64,000 nucleotides of DNA, taken from assembly GCA_007751255.1 (NCBI GenBank), contig CP036296.1, forward strand, positions 3,844,001 through 3,908,000, given 5' to 3'. Shown in pieces: positions 44,672 through 52,491 of the stretch (position 1 is the stretch's first letter; each line of letters opens with the position of its first letter). Below the pieces are notes generated by a model, which was not told the origin of the DNA, searched no databases, and was given only the letters and a program-made list of their open reading frames with translations. The translations under genes and the position numbers were made by a program. This DNA comes from Engelhardtia mirabilis. GTDB lineage: Bacteria; Planctomycetota; UBA1135; GCA-002686595.

Positions 44672-44809
44672 GGGGAGTGGAGCGGTTGTCGCGGCCTTCG
44701 GGGAGCTGAGGCCGCGGCCCTGCGACTCTAACCGGCGCGAGCCCCGGCCGGGTGCCAGAGTCCCGACCCCGCGCAGCGCACGTCGCCCACAGGACCGCCG
44801 CCGCGGCGA

Positions 44810-45715
44810 CTAGCCTCGATCGAAGACCGACCGCGCCGCCCGATAGGTGCCCTCGTGGGCCGCCAGGGTCGGCTCGAGGGGATCGGCGTAGCCGCCGCCG
44901 AGGGTCGCGACCACGGCGGCACCCTCCGCACGACAGCGTTCGAAGACCAGCGCGTCCCGCGCGGCCAGGCCGTCGAGGGTCAAGGCCAGTCGTCCCAGCC
45001 GGTCCTCCGCCAGCGGGTCCACGCCGGCTTGATAGAGCACGAGTTGCGGTCGCGCCCCGTCGAACACGCGATCGAGGGCGGCTTCGACCAGCTCCAGGTA
45101 CTCCTGGTCGCCCGTACCGTCGGCCAGGCCCAGGTCCAGGTCGCTCGTCTGCTTGCGGCTCGGGAAGTTGCGCGCGCCGTGGACCGAGAGGGTGAACACG
45201 CGCTCGTCGCCCGCGCACAGGGTCGCGGTGCCGTCGCCCTGGTGGACGTCAAGGTCCACCACCGCCACGCGCTCCACCGCCCGCTCGTCGAGCAGCGTGC
45301 GGGCCGTCACCGCCAGGTCGTTGAACACGCAGTAGCCCGAACCGAAGTCGCGGTGGGCATGGTGCGTGCCCCCCGCCAGGTTGCCGGCGAAGCCCTCGTC
45401 GAGGGCTACCCGCGCCGCGGCCAGGGTCCCGCCGACGCTGCCCAGGGTTCGATCCACGAGCGCGGGCGACCAGGGGAAGCCGATGCGCCGCACCGCCTCG
45501 CGCGAGAGGTTGCCGGCGATGAAGGCCCGCACGTAGGCCGGGTCGTGCACCGCGCCGATGCGATCGAGGGGCGCCGCCGGGGCGCGGACGAGCTCACTCG
45601 CGCGCAGCACCCCGGCTTCGACCAACCGCTCCCGCAAGCGGCGGTACTTCGACATGGGGAACCGATGCCCAGCGGGCAGGGGCACCTCGAGGTGGTCTGT
45701 GCTGAAGACGCGCAC
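44810..45715 (-). CDS. Histone deacetylase-family (acetylpolyamine amidohydrolase-like) protein
   Basis: A 301-residue zinc deacetylase: LAGGTHHAHRDFGSGYCVFND (catalytic His pair), VVDLDVHQGDGTA (zinc ligands Asp, His), and VLYQAGVDPLAED (zinc Asp), with ATLGGGY near the C-terminus. Bacterial relatives deacetylate acetylpolyamines, acetoin-pathway proteins or small N-acetyl amides. It is the third gene of an amidase, permease, deacetylase operon, so a small imported amide is a plausible substrate. Confidence 0.92.
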   Translation of the reverse strand: MRVFSTDHLEVPLPAGHRFPMSKYRRLRERLVEAGVLRASELVRAPAAPLDRIGAVHDPAYVRAFIAGNLSREAVRRIGFPWSPALVDRTLGSVGGTLAAARVALDEGFAGNLAGGTHHAHRDFGSGYCVFNDLAVTARTLLDERAVERVAVVDLDVHQGDGTATLCAGDERVFTLSVHGARNFPSRKQTSDLDLGLADGTGDQEYLELVEAALDRVFDGARPQLVLYQAGVDPLAEDRLGRLALTLDGLAARDALVFERCRAEGAAVVATLGGGYADPLEPTLAAHEGTYRAARSVFDRG

Positions 45716-45742
45716 GGGAAGGGCGGGGCGCTGGGGCGCGAG

Positions 45743-47161
45743 TCAGGCCGACGCCGGGCGGAAGGGTCGCCAAGCCAGGTAGACGAGTCCGCCGAGCCCG
45801 ACAGCCACCAGGCCCACCACGACCCGCAGGCCCGGGGTGGCGAACAGGTTGCCCGCGACGACGGCGATCGCCGCCAGCAGGTAGCCGAACGGTGCGAGAC
45901 GAGCCCAGCTGGAGCCGAGACCGACGAAGTCGGGGTGCACGCGCCGCAGCCGCAACAGGGCCGCGGCGGCCAGGGCATGGAAGATCCACTCGGCGAAGAC
46001 CACCGAACCCGTGAGGGTGTCCAGGTCCATGGCGCCCTCCGCGGGCGGACCGAGCCAGGCCTCTTGCTCGCTCCACAGCAGGTAGCCGCAGGCCACGGCA
46101 CCCTGGGTCACCAGGGCCAGGACCGGCGCGGCCGTGCGCGCGTGGAGCTTGCCGTAGGCGCGGAAGAACAACCCCGCGCGGGCCATGGCCACGTAGATGC
46201 CCGGCGTGAGCAGCACCGTCACGGCGCAGACCCCGAGGGCCGAGACCGCCATCGCCGCCTGGAGCGCGCCGCGACCGCCTTCGCCCATGACTCGCTCCGC
46301 CAGGGCCGCGGCGAAGTCGCCGCGACTGCCCAAGCCCTCCAGCCCGAAGGCGCGCAGGAAGCCGAGGTTGACCACCAGGTAGAGCGCCACCGCGCCGACC
46401 ACGCCGCCGAGGATCGCCCGGGGCAGGACGCGCCGCGGATCGCGCACGCGGTCGGCCGCGTAGCACAGGTTCTGCCAACCGCCGTAGGAGAAGAACACCG
46501 GCAGGGCCGCGCCGACCAGCCCCAGGGCGATGGCGGCCAGCCCGACCGGCTCGGCCGGGACCGAATCGACGGGCAGCGCCGCCTCGCTCCCCTGGCCACC
46601 GAGGCCGAAGCCGACCGCGACACCGGCCGCACCCAGGGCGGCGATGGCCACGAGCTTGGCGACCATCACCACGCCGTGCACCGTCGCACCGAGGCGAATG
46701 CCCATCAGCGCCATGGTCGTCAGGCCGATCACGATCGCCAGCCCCACGGCCAGGTGGCTGACGCTGCCGACCGCCCCGACGCCCGGTACCAAGCCGTTCA
46801 GCGCCGTGGCGCAGAAGGCGGCGATGACCGCGATCGCGCCGGTCGAGACCACGCCCAGGATCGTCCAAGCGAAGAGGAACGCCGGCAGGGGACCGAAGGC
46901 CTCGCGCAGGTAGACGAACCAGCCGCCGGCGCGCGGCATGCAGGCGCCGAGCTCCGCGAAGGTGAATGCGCCGCACAAGGCCACGAGCCCGCCGAGGATC
47001 CAGGCCAGCAGGAACGTCGACTCGTCGGGCACCAACCCGGCGACGGTGCCCGGCGTGAAGAAGATGCCCACGCCGACGATGCCGCCCATGACGAGCATGG
47101 TCGCGTCGAAGGGCCCGAGGTTGCGCTCGGGCTCCGGCTCGGCTGCGTCGTCGGCGCTCAT
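45743..47161 (-). CDS. APC-superfamily amino acid/polyamine permease
   Basis: A 472-residue transporter with about 12 predicted helices. The first helix carries MLVMGGIVGVGIFFTPG, the unwound GxG substrate motif of the APC family, followed by AFTFAELGACMPRAGGWFVYLREAFG. It probably exchanges or imports amino acids or amines. The start overlaps the amidase stop by 4 bp (ATGA). Confidence 0.9.
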   Translation of the reverse strand: MSADDAAEPEPERNLGPFDATMLVMGGIVGVGIFFTPGTVAGLVPDESTFLLAWILGGLVALCGAFTFAELGACMPRAGGWFVYLREAFGPLPAFLFAWTILGVVSTGAIAVIAAFCATALNGLVPGVGAVGSVSHLAVGLAIVIGLTTMALMGIRLGATVHGVVMVAKLVAIAALGAAGVAVGFGLGGQGSEAALPVDSVPAEPVGLAAIALGLVGAALPVFFSYGGWQNLCYAADRVRDPRRVLPRAILGGVVGAVALYLVVNLGFLRAFGLEGLGSRGDFAAALAERVMGEGGRGALQAAMAVSALGVCAVTVLLTPGIYVAMARAGLFFRAYGKLHARTAAPVLALVTQGAVACGYLLWSEQEAWLGPPAEGAMDLDTLTGSVVFAEWIFHALAAAALLRLRRVHPDFVGLGSSWARLAPFGYLLAAIAVVAGNLFATPGLRVVVGLVAVGLGGLVYLAWRPFRPASA

Positions 47162-48780
47162 CCGAGCTCCGGCTGCCTGCGCCAGACACCGAGGCGCTCC
47201 TCGAGTGCGCGGCCGAGCTCGGCCAAGCGACCCTCGCCCGCCAGGCGTCCCCACAGGGTCACGCCGCGCGGCTGTCCGTCCTGCTCGAAGCCGGCGCGCA
47301 GGCACAGGCAGGGGTGGCCGGTGAAGTTGGTCGCGACCAGCCACCAGCCGGAGAAGCTGGGCGTCAGCACTGCGTCCAGGTCGCCGAGGGATTGCTCCAC
47401 CTGCGTGGCGATGCGGCGGCGCAGGCGGTCTACCTGCACCATCTCGATCGCCGGCACGAACCAGGACTGTCGGAAGGAGTTGGGCCAGGCCTCCTCGTCC
47501 TGCCAGGTGAGCTGGTCGTCGAGGTTCTCGCGCGTCAGCTCCTCGAAGGCGGCGGCGGCCTCCACGTTGAGGATCGTGTAGAGCGAGGCGTAGGGCGCCT
47601 CGGGCAGCTCGTACTCGACCAGCTCGACCTCGCACTCGCGCAGGGCCGCCAGGGCGGCCGCGTCGATCAGGTCCGCGCGCTCGCCCTCGAAGGCGCGGGG
47701 GTCGTAGCCCACGCGCAGGCCCGCGACCGAGCGCGCGCCGTCGAACTCGAGCGGCATGGCGCGGGTCGACACGTCGCGCTCGTCGCTTCCTTCGATCGCC
47801 GCGAGCACCACCAGGGCGTCCTCCACGCAGCGCGTGATCGGACCGACCTTGTCGAGGGACCAACACAGGGCCATGGCGCCGGCGCGCGAGACGCGTCCGA
47901 AGGTCGGTCGCAAGCCCGTCGCACCACAGCGCATGGACGGCGAGACGATCGAGCCCAGGGTCTCGGTCCCGAGCGCGAATGAGAACAGACCCGCGGCGGT
48001 GCCCGACGCGCTCCCCGCGCTGGAGCCGCTCGAGCCGCGATCGAGCTTGAAGGGCGAGTTGGTGCGCTGGTCGAGCCAGCGATCGCCGTAGGCCAAGGCG
48101 CCCAGACTGGTCTTGGCGATCAGCACCGCCCCGGCCGCGTCCAAGCGGCGCACGACCTCCGCGTCGCGCTCGGGCACGCGCTCGGCGAAGGGCTCGGCGC
48201 CCCAGGTGGTGCGGATGCCAGCGGTGTCGAACAGGTCCTTCGCGCCCCACGGCAGCCCGTGCAGCGGACCGCGATCGACGCCCGCGGCCAGCTCGCGATC
48301 GGCGCGCTCGGCCGCGGCCACGGCGCGCTCCTCGGTGACCGTGATCACCGCCGAGAGGGCGGGGTCCAAGCGGCGGATGCGTTCGAGGTAGAGGCGAGTC
48401 AGCTCGACGCTGGAGAGCTGCCCCGTGCGCAGCCAATGCCCCTGTTCGCGACAGGAGGCGAAGGCCACGTCGACATCGGCCGCCGGCCGCTCGGGGAAGC
48501 CCCGCGCCTCGAAGCGGATGCGCTGACCGCCAGGGGGCGAGGGACGCCCGAGCCAGGGATCGAAGACCGTCGCCGGTGCCAAGCCGTTCTCGAGCGCGAC
48601 CCCGCGGCGAGCGCGCAGGCCGGCGACCTGGCGCGCCAGGCTGGCCGCCATCTGTTCGCGCTCCGCCGCCGAGAACTCGATCCCGGCCAGCTCTTCGGCC
48701 GCCGCGATGGTTCTCGGTGCGACTCGCGCCGAGTCACCGTCCTGATCCTGGGGGGGATCGACCCCACGTTTGGCCTGCAT
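47158..48780 (-). CDS. Amidase-signature-family amidase
   Basis: A 540-residue amidase with the Ser-cisSer-Lys triad: GLPWGAKDLFDTAG (Lys) and RGSSGSSAGSASGTAAGLFSFALGTET containing the serine pair. The N-terminal ~120 residues are an extension beyond the typical start. No signal peptide. Members hydrolyse amides including those of amino acids and aryl amines; this one resembles the stand-alone group, not GatA, because no gatB or gatC is present. It is first in the operon with the APC permease and deacetylase, and has its own promoter (TAGGAT at 48787). Confidence 0.9.
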   Translation of the reverse strand: MQAKRGVDPPQDQDGDSARVAPRTIAAAEELAGIEFSAAEREQMAASLARQVAGLRARRGVALENGLAPATVFDPWLGRPSPPGGQRIRFEARGFPERPAADVDVAFASCREQGHWLRTGQLSSVELTRLYLERIRRLDPALSAVITVTEERAVAAAERADRELAAGVDRGPLHGLPWGAKDLFDTAGIRTTWGAEPFAERVPERDAEVVRRLDAAGAVLIAKTSLGALAYGDRWLDQRTNSPFKLDRGSSGSSAGSASGTAAGLFSFALGTETLGSIVSPSMRCGATGLRPTFGRVSRAGAMALCWSLDKVGPITRCVEDALVVLAAIEGSDERDVSTRAMPLEFDGARSVAGLRVGYDPRAFEGERADLIDAAALAALRECEVELVEYELPEAPYASLYTILNVEAAAAFEELTRENLDDQLTWQDEEAWPNSFRQSWFVPAIEMVQVDRLRRRIATQVEQSLGDLDAVLTPSFSGWWLVATNFTGHPCLCLRAGFEQDGQPRGVTLWGRLAGEGRLAELGRALEERLGVWRRQPELG

Positions 48781-48786
48781 CGCGGC

Positions 48787-48792
48787 ATCCTA
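48787..48792 (-). promoter_or_regulatory. -10-like TAGGAT, amidase operon
   Basis: Minus-strand TAGGAT ends 6 nt before the ATG at 48780. It sits just past the terminator hairpin of the upstream glucan operon, so the two units are separated. Confidence 0.48.
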
Positions 48793-48804
48793 GCCACTGC
48801 TGGC

Positions 48805-48844
48805 GCCCCGCGGTCGATGGGACCATCGACGCCGACCGCGGGGC
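48805..48844 (-). terminator. Strong GC hairpin after the glucan phosphorylase gene
   Basis: GCCCCGCGGTC (48805-48815) pairs perfectly with GACCGCGGGGC (48834-48844); GATG/CATC pairs inside. It lies 10 bp past the phosphorylase stop on the minus strand. No T-run, which is usual at this GC content. Confidence 0.6.
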
Positions 48845-48853
48845 CCCTCAGGC

Positions 48854-51013
48854 TCAACCGCCGGCCGCGGGCCAGTAGGCCTGGCGCACGTAGTCGGCCA
48901 CCATGCGGTGGGTCGAGAACTGCCGCGGCACCTTGGTCAAGGACGCGCGCGCCCGGGCGATCCAGGCCCGCGGGAGGCCGTCCTTGTCACGTCGGTAGAA
49001 CTCAGGCGCGACCTGCTTCTCGAGCAGGCGGTACAGGTCCTCGGCGTCGGCCGCGTCCTGGGCTTCCTGGTCGTCGCGTTCCTTGCCGTCGCCGATGGCC
49101 CAGCCGTTGGTGCCGTCGTAGGACTCGGGCCACCACCCGTCGAGGATCGACAGGTTGATGCCCCCGTGCAGGGGCGGCTTCATGCCGCTGGTGCCGCTGG
49201 CCTCGTGGGGCCGGATCGGGTTGTTGAGCCACACGTCGCAGCCCGAGGTCAGCGCCCGGCCGACCTGCATGTCGTACTCCTCGATCAACGCCACCCGACC
49301 GACGAAGCGCGCATCGCGGGTGAACTCGTGGATCGTCTGGGCGTAGGCCTGGCCGGCCTTGTCGCGTGGGTGCGCCTTGCCGGCGAAGACCAGTTGGACC
49401 GGTCGCTTGGCGTGGTCGAGGATCGCGGCCAGGCGCTCGGGATCGCGGAAGATCAGCGGCGCGCGCTTGTAGGTGGCGAAGCGCCGGGCGAAGCCGATGG
49501 TCAGCACGTCGCGATCGAAGGCCTCGCTGGCGATGGCGGCCTCCACCGCGTCGGCGCCGCGCCCCATGGCCTGGCGCCGCAGGCGCGTGCGTACGAACTG
49601 GACCAGCTCCGAGCGCAGGCGCCGGCGCAGGGCCCACAGCTCCTCGTCGGGAATGTCGGCGGCGCGCGCCCAGGGGTCGTCGTCCGGGCCGGCGGCGTTC
49701 CAGTCGGGCTTCAGCCAACGCTCGTACACGTCGCCGGCCGCCGGCGAGAGCCAGGTGCGCGTGTGCACGCCGTTGGTGATGTGCCCGATCGGGACCTCTT
49801 CGACGCTCGTGGCCTGCGGGTAGACCCGGGCCCACATCTCGCGCGAGACGCGCCCGTGCAGGGCGCTGACGCCGTTCACGTGGGCCGCCGTGCGCAGGGC
49901 CAGCACGGTCATGCAGAGCTGCTCGCTGCGGTCGCCGGGCTCGACCCGCCCCATGTCCGCCAGGGACTGGGCGTCGAGGCCCAGGGGCGCGGCGGTGGGC
50001 CGCAGGTACTCCCAGACGTCCTTCGGGTCGTAGCGATCGTGGCCGGCCGGCACCGGCGTGTGGGTCGTGAAGACCGTCGAGCGCTTGACCTGCTCGAGCG
50101 CTCGCTCGAAGGACTCGCCACCCTGCATCGCGGTTCGCATGCGCTCGAGGCTCGCGAAGGCCGCGTGGCCCTCGTTCAGGTGGAAGACCGTCGGCGACTC
50201 CCCCACGGCCTCCAGAGCAAGGATCCCGCCCACACCCAACAGCACCTGTTGGCGCAGCCGCAGGTCCGGCTCGCCCTTGTAGAGGCCCTCGGTCAACTGG
50301 CGATCCTCGGGGCGATTGCCCTGGCGATCGGCGTCGAGCAGGTAGATCGGCACGCGGCCGACCTGCTGCTTCCACACGCGCACATTGACCTTGCGCCGCC
50401 CGATCGGGACCGCGATGTCCACGCCCGTATCCTCGATCGGCAGGCCTCCGAACTCGTAGCGCGGGTAGAGCACGCGCGTGGCGCCCTTGGCGTCGAACTC
50501 TTGGATGTAGTAGCCGTGCTGGTAGAGCAGACCCACGGCGACCAGCGGCACTCCCAGGTCGCTGGCCGACTTCAGGTGGTCCCCGGCCAGCACGCCCAGG
50601 CCGCCGGAATACTGCTGCAGGCTCTCGTGCACCGCGTACTCGGAGCACAGGTAGGCGACCTGCATGCGCCGCCGCGCGCCCTTGGCCTCGCGCGCGTGCC
50701 AGGTCTTCGCGCGGTAGTAGGCCGCGCGCTCGGCTTCGACCGCCTTGACCCGCGCCAGGTAGCCACGGTCGGCCTCGAGCGCGGCGAAGCGCTCGGGGTT
50801 CACGCGGCCCAGCACGCCCAGGGGCGACTGCTTGGTGGCTTCCCACTGGAGTGGGTCGATCTGAGCGAACAGGGCCTGGGCCGAGGGGGTCCAGGTCCAG
50901 AGCAGGTCGCGGGCGATGACCTCGAGGCGCGTGCGCAGGTCGTTGGTCGCTGCGGCGGACTGGCGCGCGGACTTCTTGGAGGTGCGGCCGGTGGCGCGCT
51001 TTTTGGGCGTCAT
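48854..51013 (-). CDS. glgP: Alpha-glucan phosphorylase
   Basis: A 719-residue GT35 phosphorylase of the short bacterial type: an N-terminal DUF3417 region (IARDLLWTWTPSAQALFAQID), then YLCSEYAVHESLQQYSGGLGVLAGDHLKSASDLG, FHLNEGHAAF, and the PLP/phosphate site EASGTSGMKPPLHGG with NLSILDGWW. It releases glucose 1-phosphate from glycogen, starch or maltodextrins. A Lys/Arg/Ser-rich leader of ~25 residues precedes the domain. The ATG at 51013 overlaps the MalQ stop by 4 bp. It is last in the amylase, malQ, glgP operon and the longer frame upstream is a shadow. Confidence 0.94.
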   Translation of the reverse strand: MTPKKRATGRTSKKSARQSAAATNDLRTRLEVIARDLLWTWTPSAQALFAQIDPLQWEATKQSPLGVLGRVNPERFAALEADRGYLARVKAVEAERAAYYRAKTWHAREAKGARRRMQVAYLCSEYAVHESLQQYSGGLGVLAGDHLKSASDLGVPLVAVGLLYQHGYYIQEFDAKGATRVLYPRYEFGGLPIEDTGVDIAVPIGRRKVNVRVWKQQVGRVPIYLLDADRQGNRPEDRQLTEGLYKGEPDLRLRQQVLLGVGGILALEAVGESPTVFHLNEGHAAFASLERMRTAMQGGESFERALEQVKRSTVFTTHTPVPAGHDRYDPKDVWEYLRPTAAPLGLDAQSLADMGRVEPGDRSEQLCMTVLALRTAAHVNGVSALHGRVSREMWARVYPQATSVEEVPIGHITNGVHTRTWLSPAAGDVYERWLKPDWNAAGPDDDPWARAADIPDEELWALRRRLRSELVQFVRTRLRRQAMGRGADAVEAAIASEAFDRDVLTIGFARRFATYKRAPLIFRDPERLAAILDHAKRPVQLVFAGKAHPRDKAGQAYAQTIHEFTRDARFVGRVALIEEYDMQVGRALTSGCDVWLNNPIRPHEASGTSGMKPPLHGGINLSILDGWWPESYDGTNGWAIGDGKERDDQEAQDAADAEDLYRLLEKQVAPEFYRRDKDGLPRAWIARARASLTKVPRQFSTHRMVADYVRQAYWPAAGG

Positions 51014-52491
51014 ACGGAGAGGCGGCTGGTGACGTCGAGGAGGGCTTGAAAGCGGCGCGCGAGGGTAGCGTTGAGCTGCGCGGCGTCCACGCGCCAGCGC
51101 CAGTTCCCCCGCGGGACCCCGGGTGTGTTGAGGCGAGCGTCGGATCCCAGTCCGAGCAGGTCCTGCAGCGGTGCGATGACCGTGTTCGCCGGCGAAGCGG
51201 CAAGGGCGGCGATCAGGCGCCAGTGAACCTGTTCGCCGACGGGCGTGCGCTGCGGAAGGCCGAGGTACGCGAGCGCGCGCTGGCGCGCATCGCCGCGCAG
51301 CTTGCGCCAGCTCCCCACCAGGGTGTCGTTGTCGTGGGTCCCGGTGTAAGCCACCGAGTTGGCCGGGTAGGCGTGGGGTCGGTCGTAGTCGCCTGGTCCG
51401 CCAAAGCCGTTCTGGAGGATTCGCATGCCCGGCAAGCCGAAGTGATCTCGCAGGGCGCGCACCGGCGGCGTGACCACGCCCAGGTCCTCGGCCACCAGGG
51501 GCAGCTCCCCGCGATCGTCGAGCACGTGCTGCAGGATCGCCTTGCCGGGGGTGCGGCCCCACTTGCCGTGGCGCGCCGTGCGCGCCGAGGCCGGGACCTC
51601 CCAGGCATGGTGAAAGCCGATGAAGTGGTCGACGCGCAGGGCGTCGAAGCGCGCGAGCAGCGATCCGAAGCGGCGTCGCCACCAGTCGTAGTTCTCGGCG
51701 CCGTGGCGCGACCAGCGGTAGTGCGGGTGGCCCCACAGTTGGCCGTCGTCGGAATAGCTGTCCGGTGGCGACCCGGACAGCAGCCGCGGTGCGCCCTGGG
51801 CGTCGAGGCGAAAGAGATCCGGGCGGCCGGACACGTCGGACGACTCGGCGCCCACGAAGATCGGCAGGTCGCCCATCAGGCGCACGGCGCTCTTGCGGGC
51901 CGCGGCACGCAGCTCGCGCCACTGGCGGTCGAGTTCGAACTGCACGAAGGCGGCGATGTCGGCCTGGGATCCATCGATGGCGCCGGTGCTGAACCGCAAC
52001 CAATCGTCGAGCCAGTCGCCCTCGCGCTCGCGAAAGCCGCGGTAGGCCGCGGTCGAGGCGCCGCGGCGACGGCGCCAACGCTCGTGGGCCAGTGCGAACA
52101 GGGGCTGCTTGAGCTTGGCCGCGGTCGCGAACTGGGCGGGGCCGGAGCCCAGGGCCTTGGGCGCGGCGACGTCGCGGCGCTCCAGGAGTCCGCGCTCGAC
52201 CAGGCGATCGAGGCACAGGTAGCCGGGCTCGATGGCAAAGGAAGACGTCGACGAGTAGGGCGAGTCGCCCTCGCCCAGGGGACCGATCGGCAGCATCTGC
52301 CACCAGCCGGCGCCGGCACTCGCGAGCCACTGCACGAAGGACTCCGCGGGTGCGCCGAGCGAGCCGACCCCATGACGTCCGGGCAGGCTGGCCAGGGGCA
52401 AGAGCACACCGGCCGACCGCTCGGCGAAGACCGCCGGCGAAGACTGGGAAGCGGGCGCGGATGCCGCCCGGGTGCGCGGGGTGCGAATCAC
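51010..52491 (-). CDS. malQ: 4-alpha-glucanotransferase (amylomaltase, GH77)
   Basis: A 493-residue GH77 enzyme: GVLLPLASLPGRHGVGSLG, MLPIGPLGEGDSPYSSTSSFA, RLMGDLPIFVG, FDALRVDHFIGFHHAWEVP (catalytic Asp in RVDHF), LVAEDLGVVTPPV (catalytic Glu in AEDLG), and GTHDNDTLVGSW. It transfers glucan segments between maltodextrins and frees glucose. I start it at GTG 52491, which overlaps the amylase stop as GTGA, the coupling pattern used throughout this region; an ATG at 52521 would add 10 residues and a 34-bp overlap. Confidence 0.94.
   Translation of the reverse strand: MIRTPRTRAASAPASQSSPAVFAERSAGVLLPLASLPGRHGVGSLGAPAESFVQWLASAGAGWWQMLPIGPLGEGDSPYSSTSSFAIEPGYLCLDRLVERGLLERRDVAAPKALGSGPAQFATAAKLKQPLFALAHERWRRRRGASTAAYRGFREREGDWLDDWLRFSTGAIDGSQADIAAFVQFELDRQWRELRAAARKSAVRLMGDLPIFVGAESSDVSGRPDLFRLDAQGAPRLLSGSPPDSYSDDGQLWGHPHYRWSRHGAENYDWWRRRFGSLLARFDALRVDHFIGFHHAWEVPASARTARHGKWGRTPGKAILQHVLDDRGELPLVAEDLGVVTPPVRALRDHFGLPGMRILQNGFGGPGDYDRPHAYPANSVAYTGTHDNDTLVGSWRKLRGDARQRALAYLGLPQRTPVGEQVHWRLIAALAASPANTVIAPLQDLLGLGSDARLNTPGVPRGNWRWRVDAAQLNATLARRFQALLDVTSRLSV

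Noticed and set aside
45743-48436. 897-residue frame joining the permease to an upstream segment
   Set aside because: The upstream half is antisense or out of frame to the amidase on the same strand; the permease starts at 47161 with an ATGA overlap.
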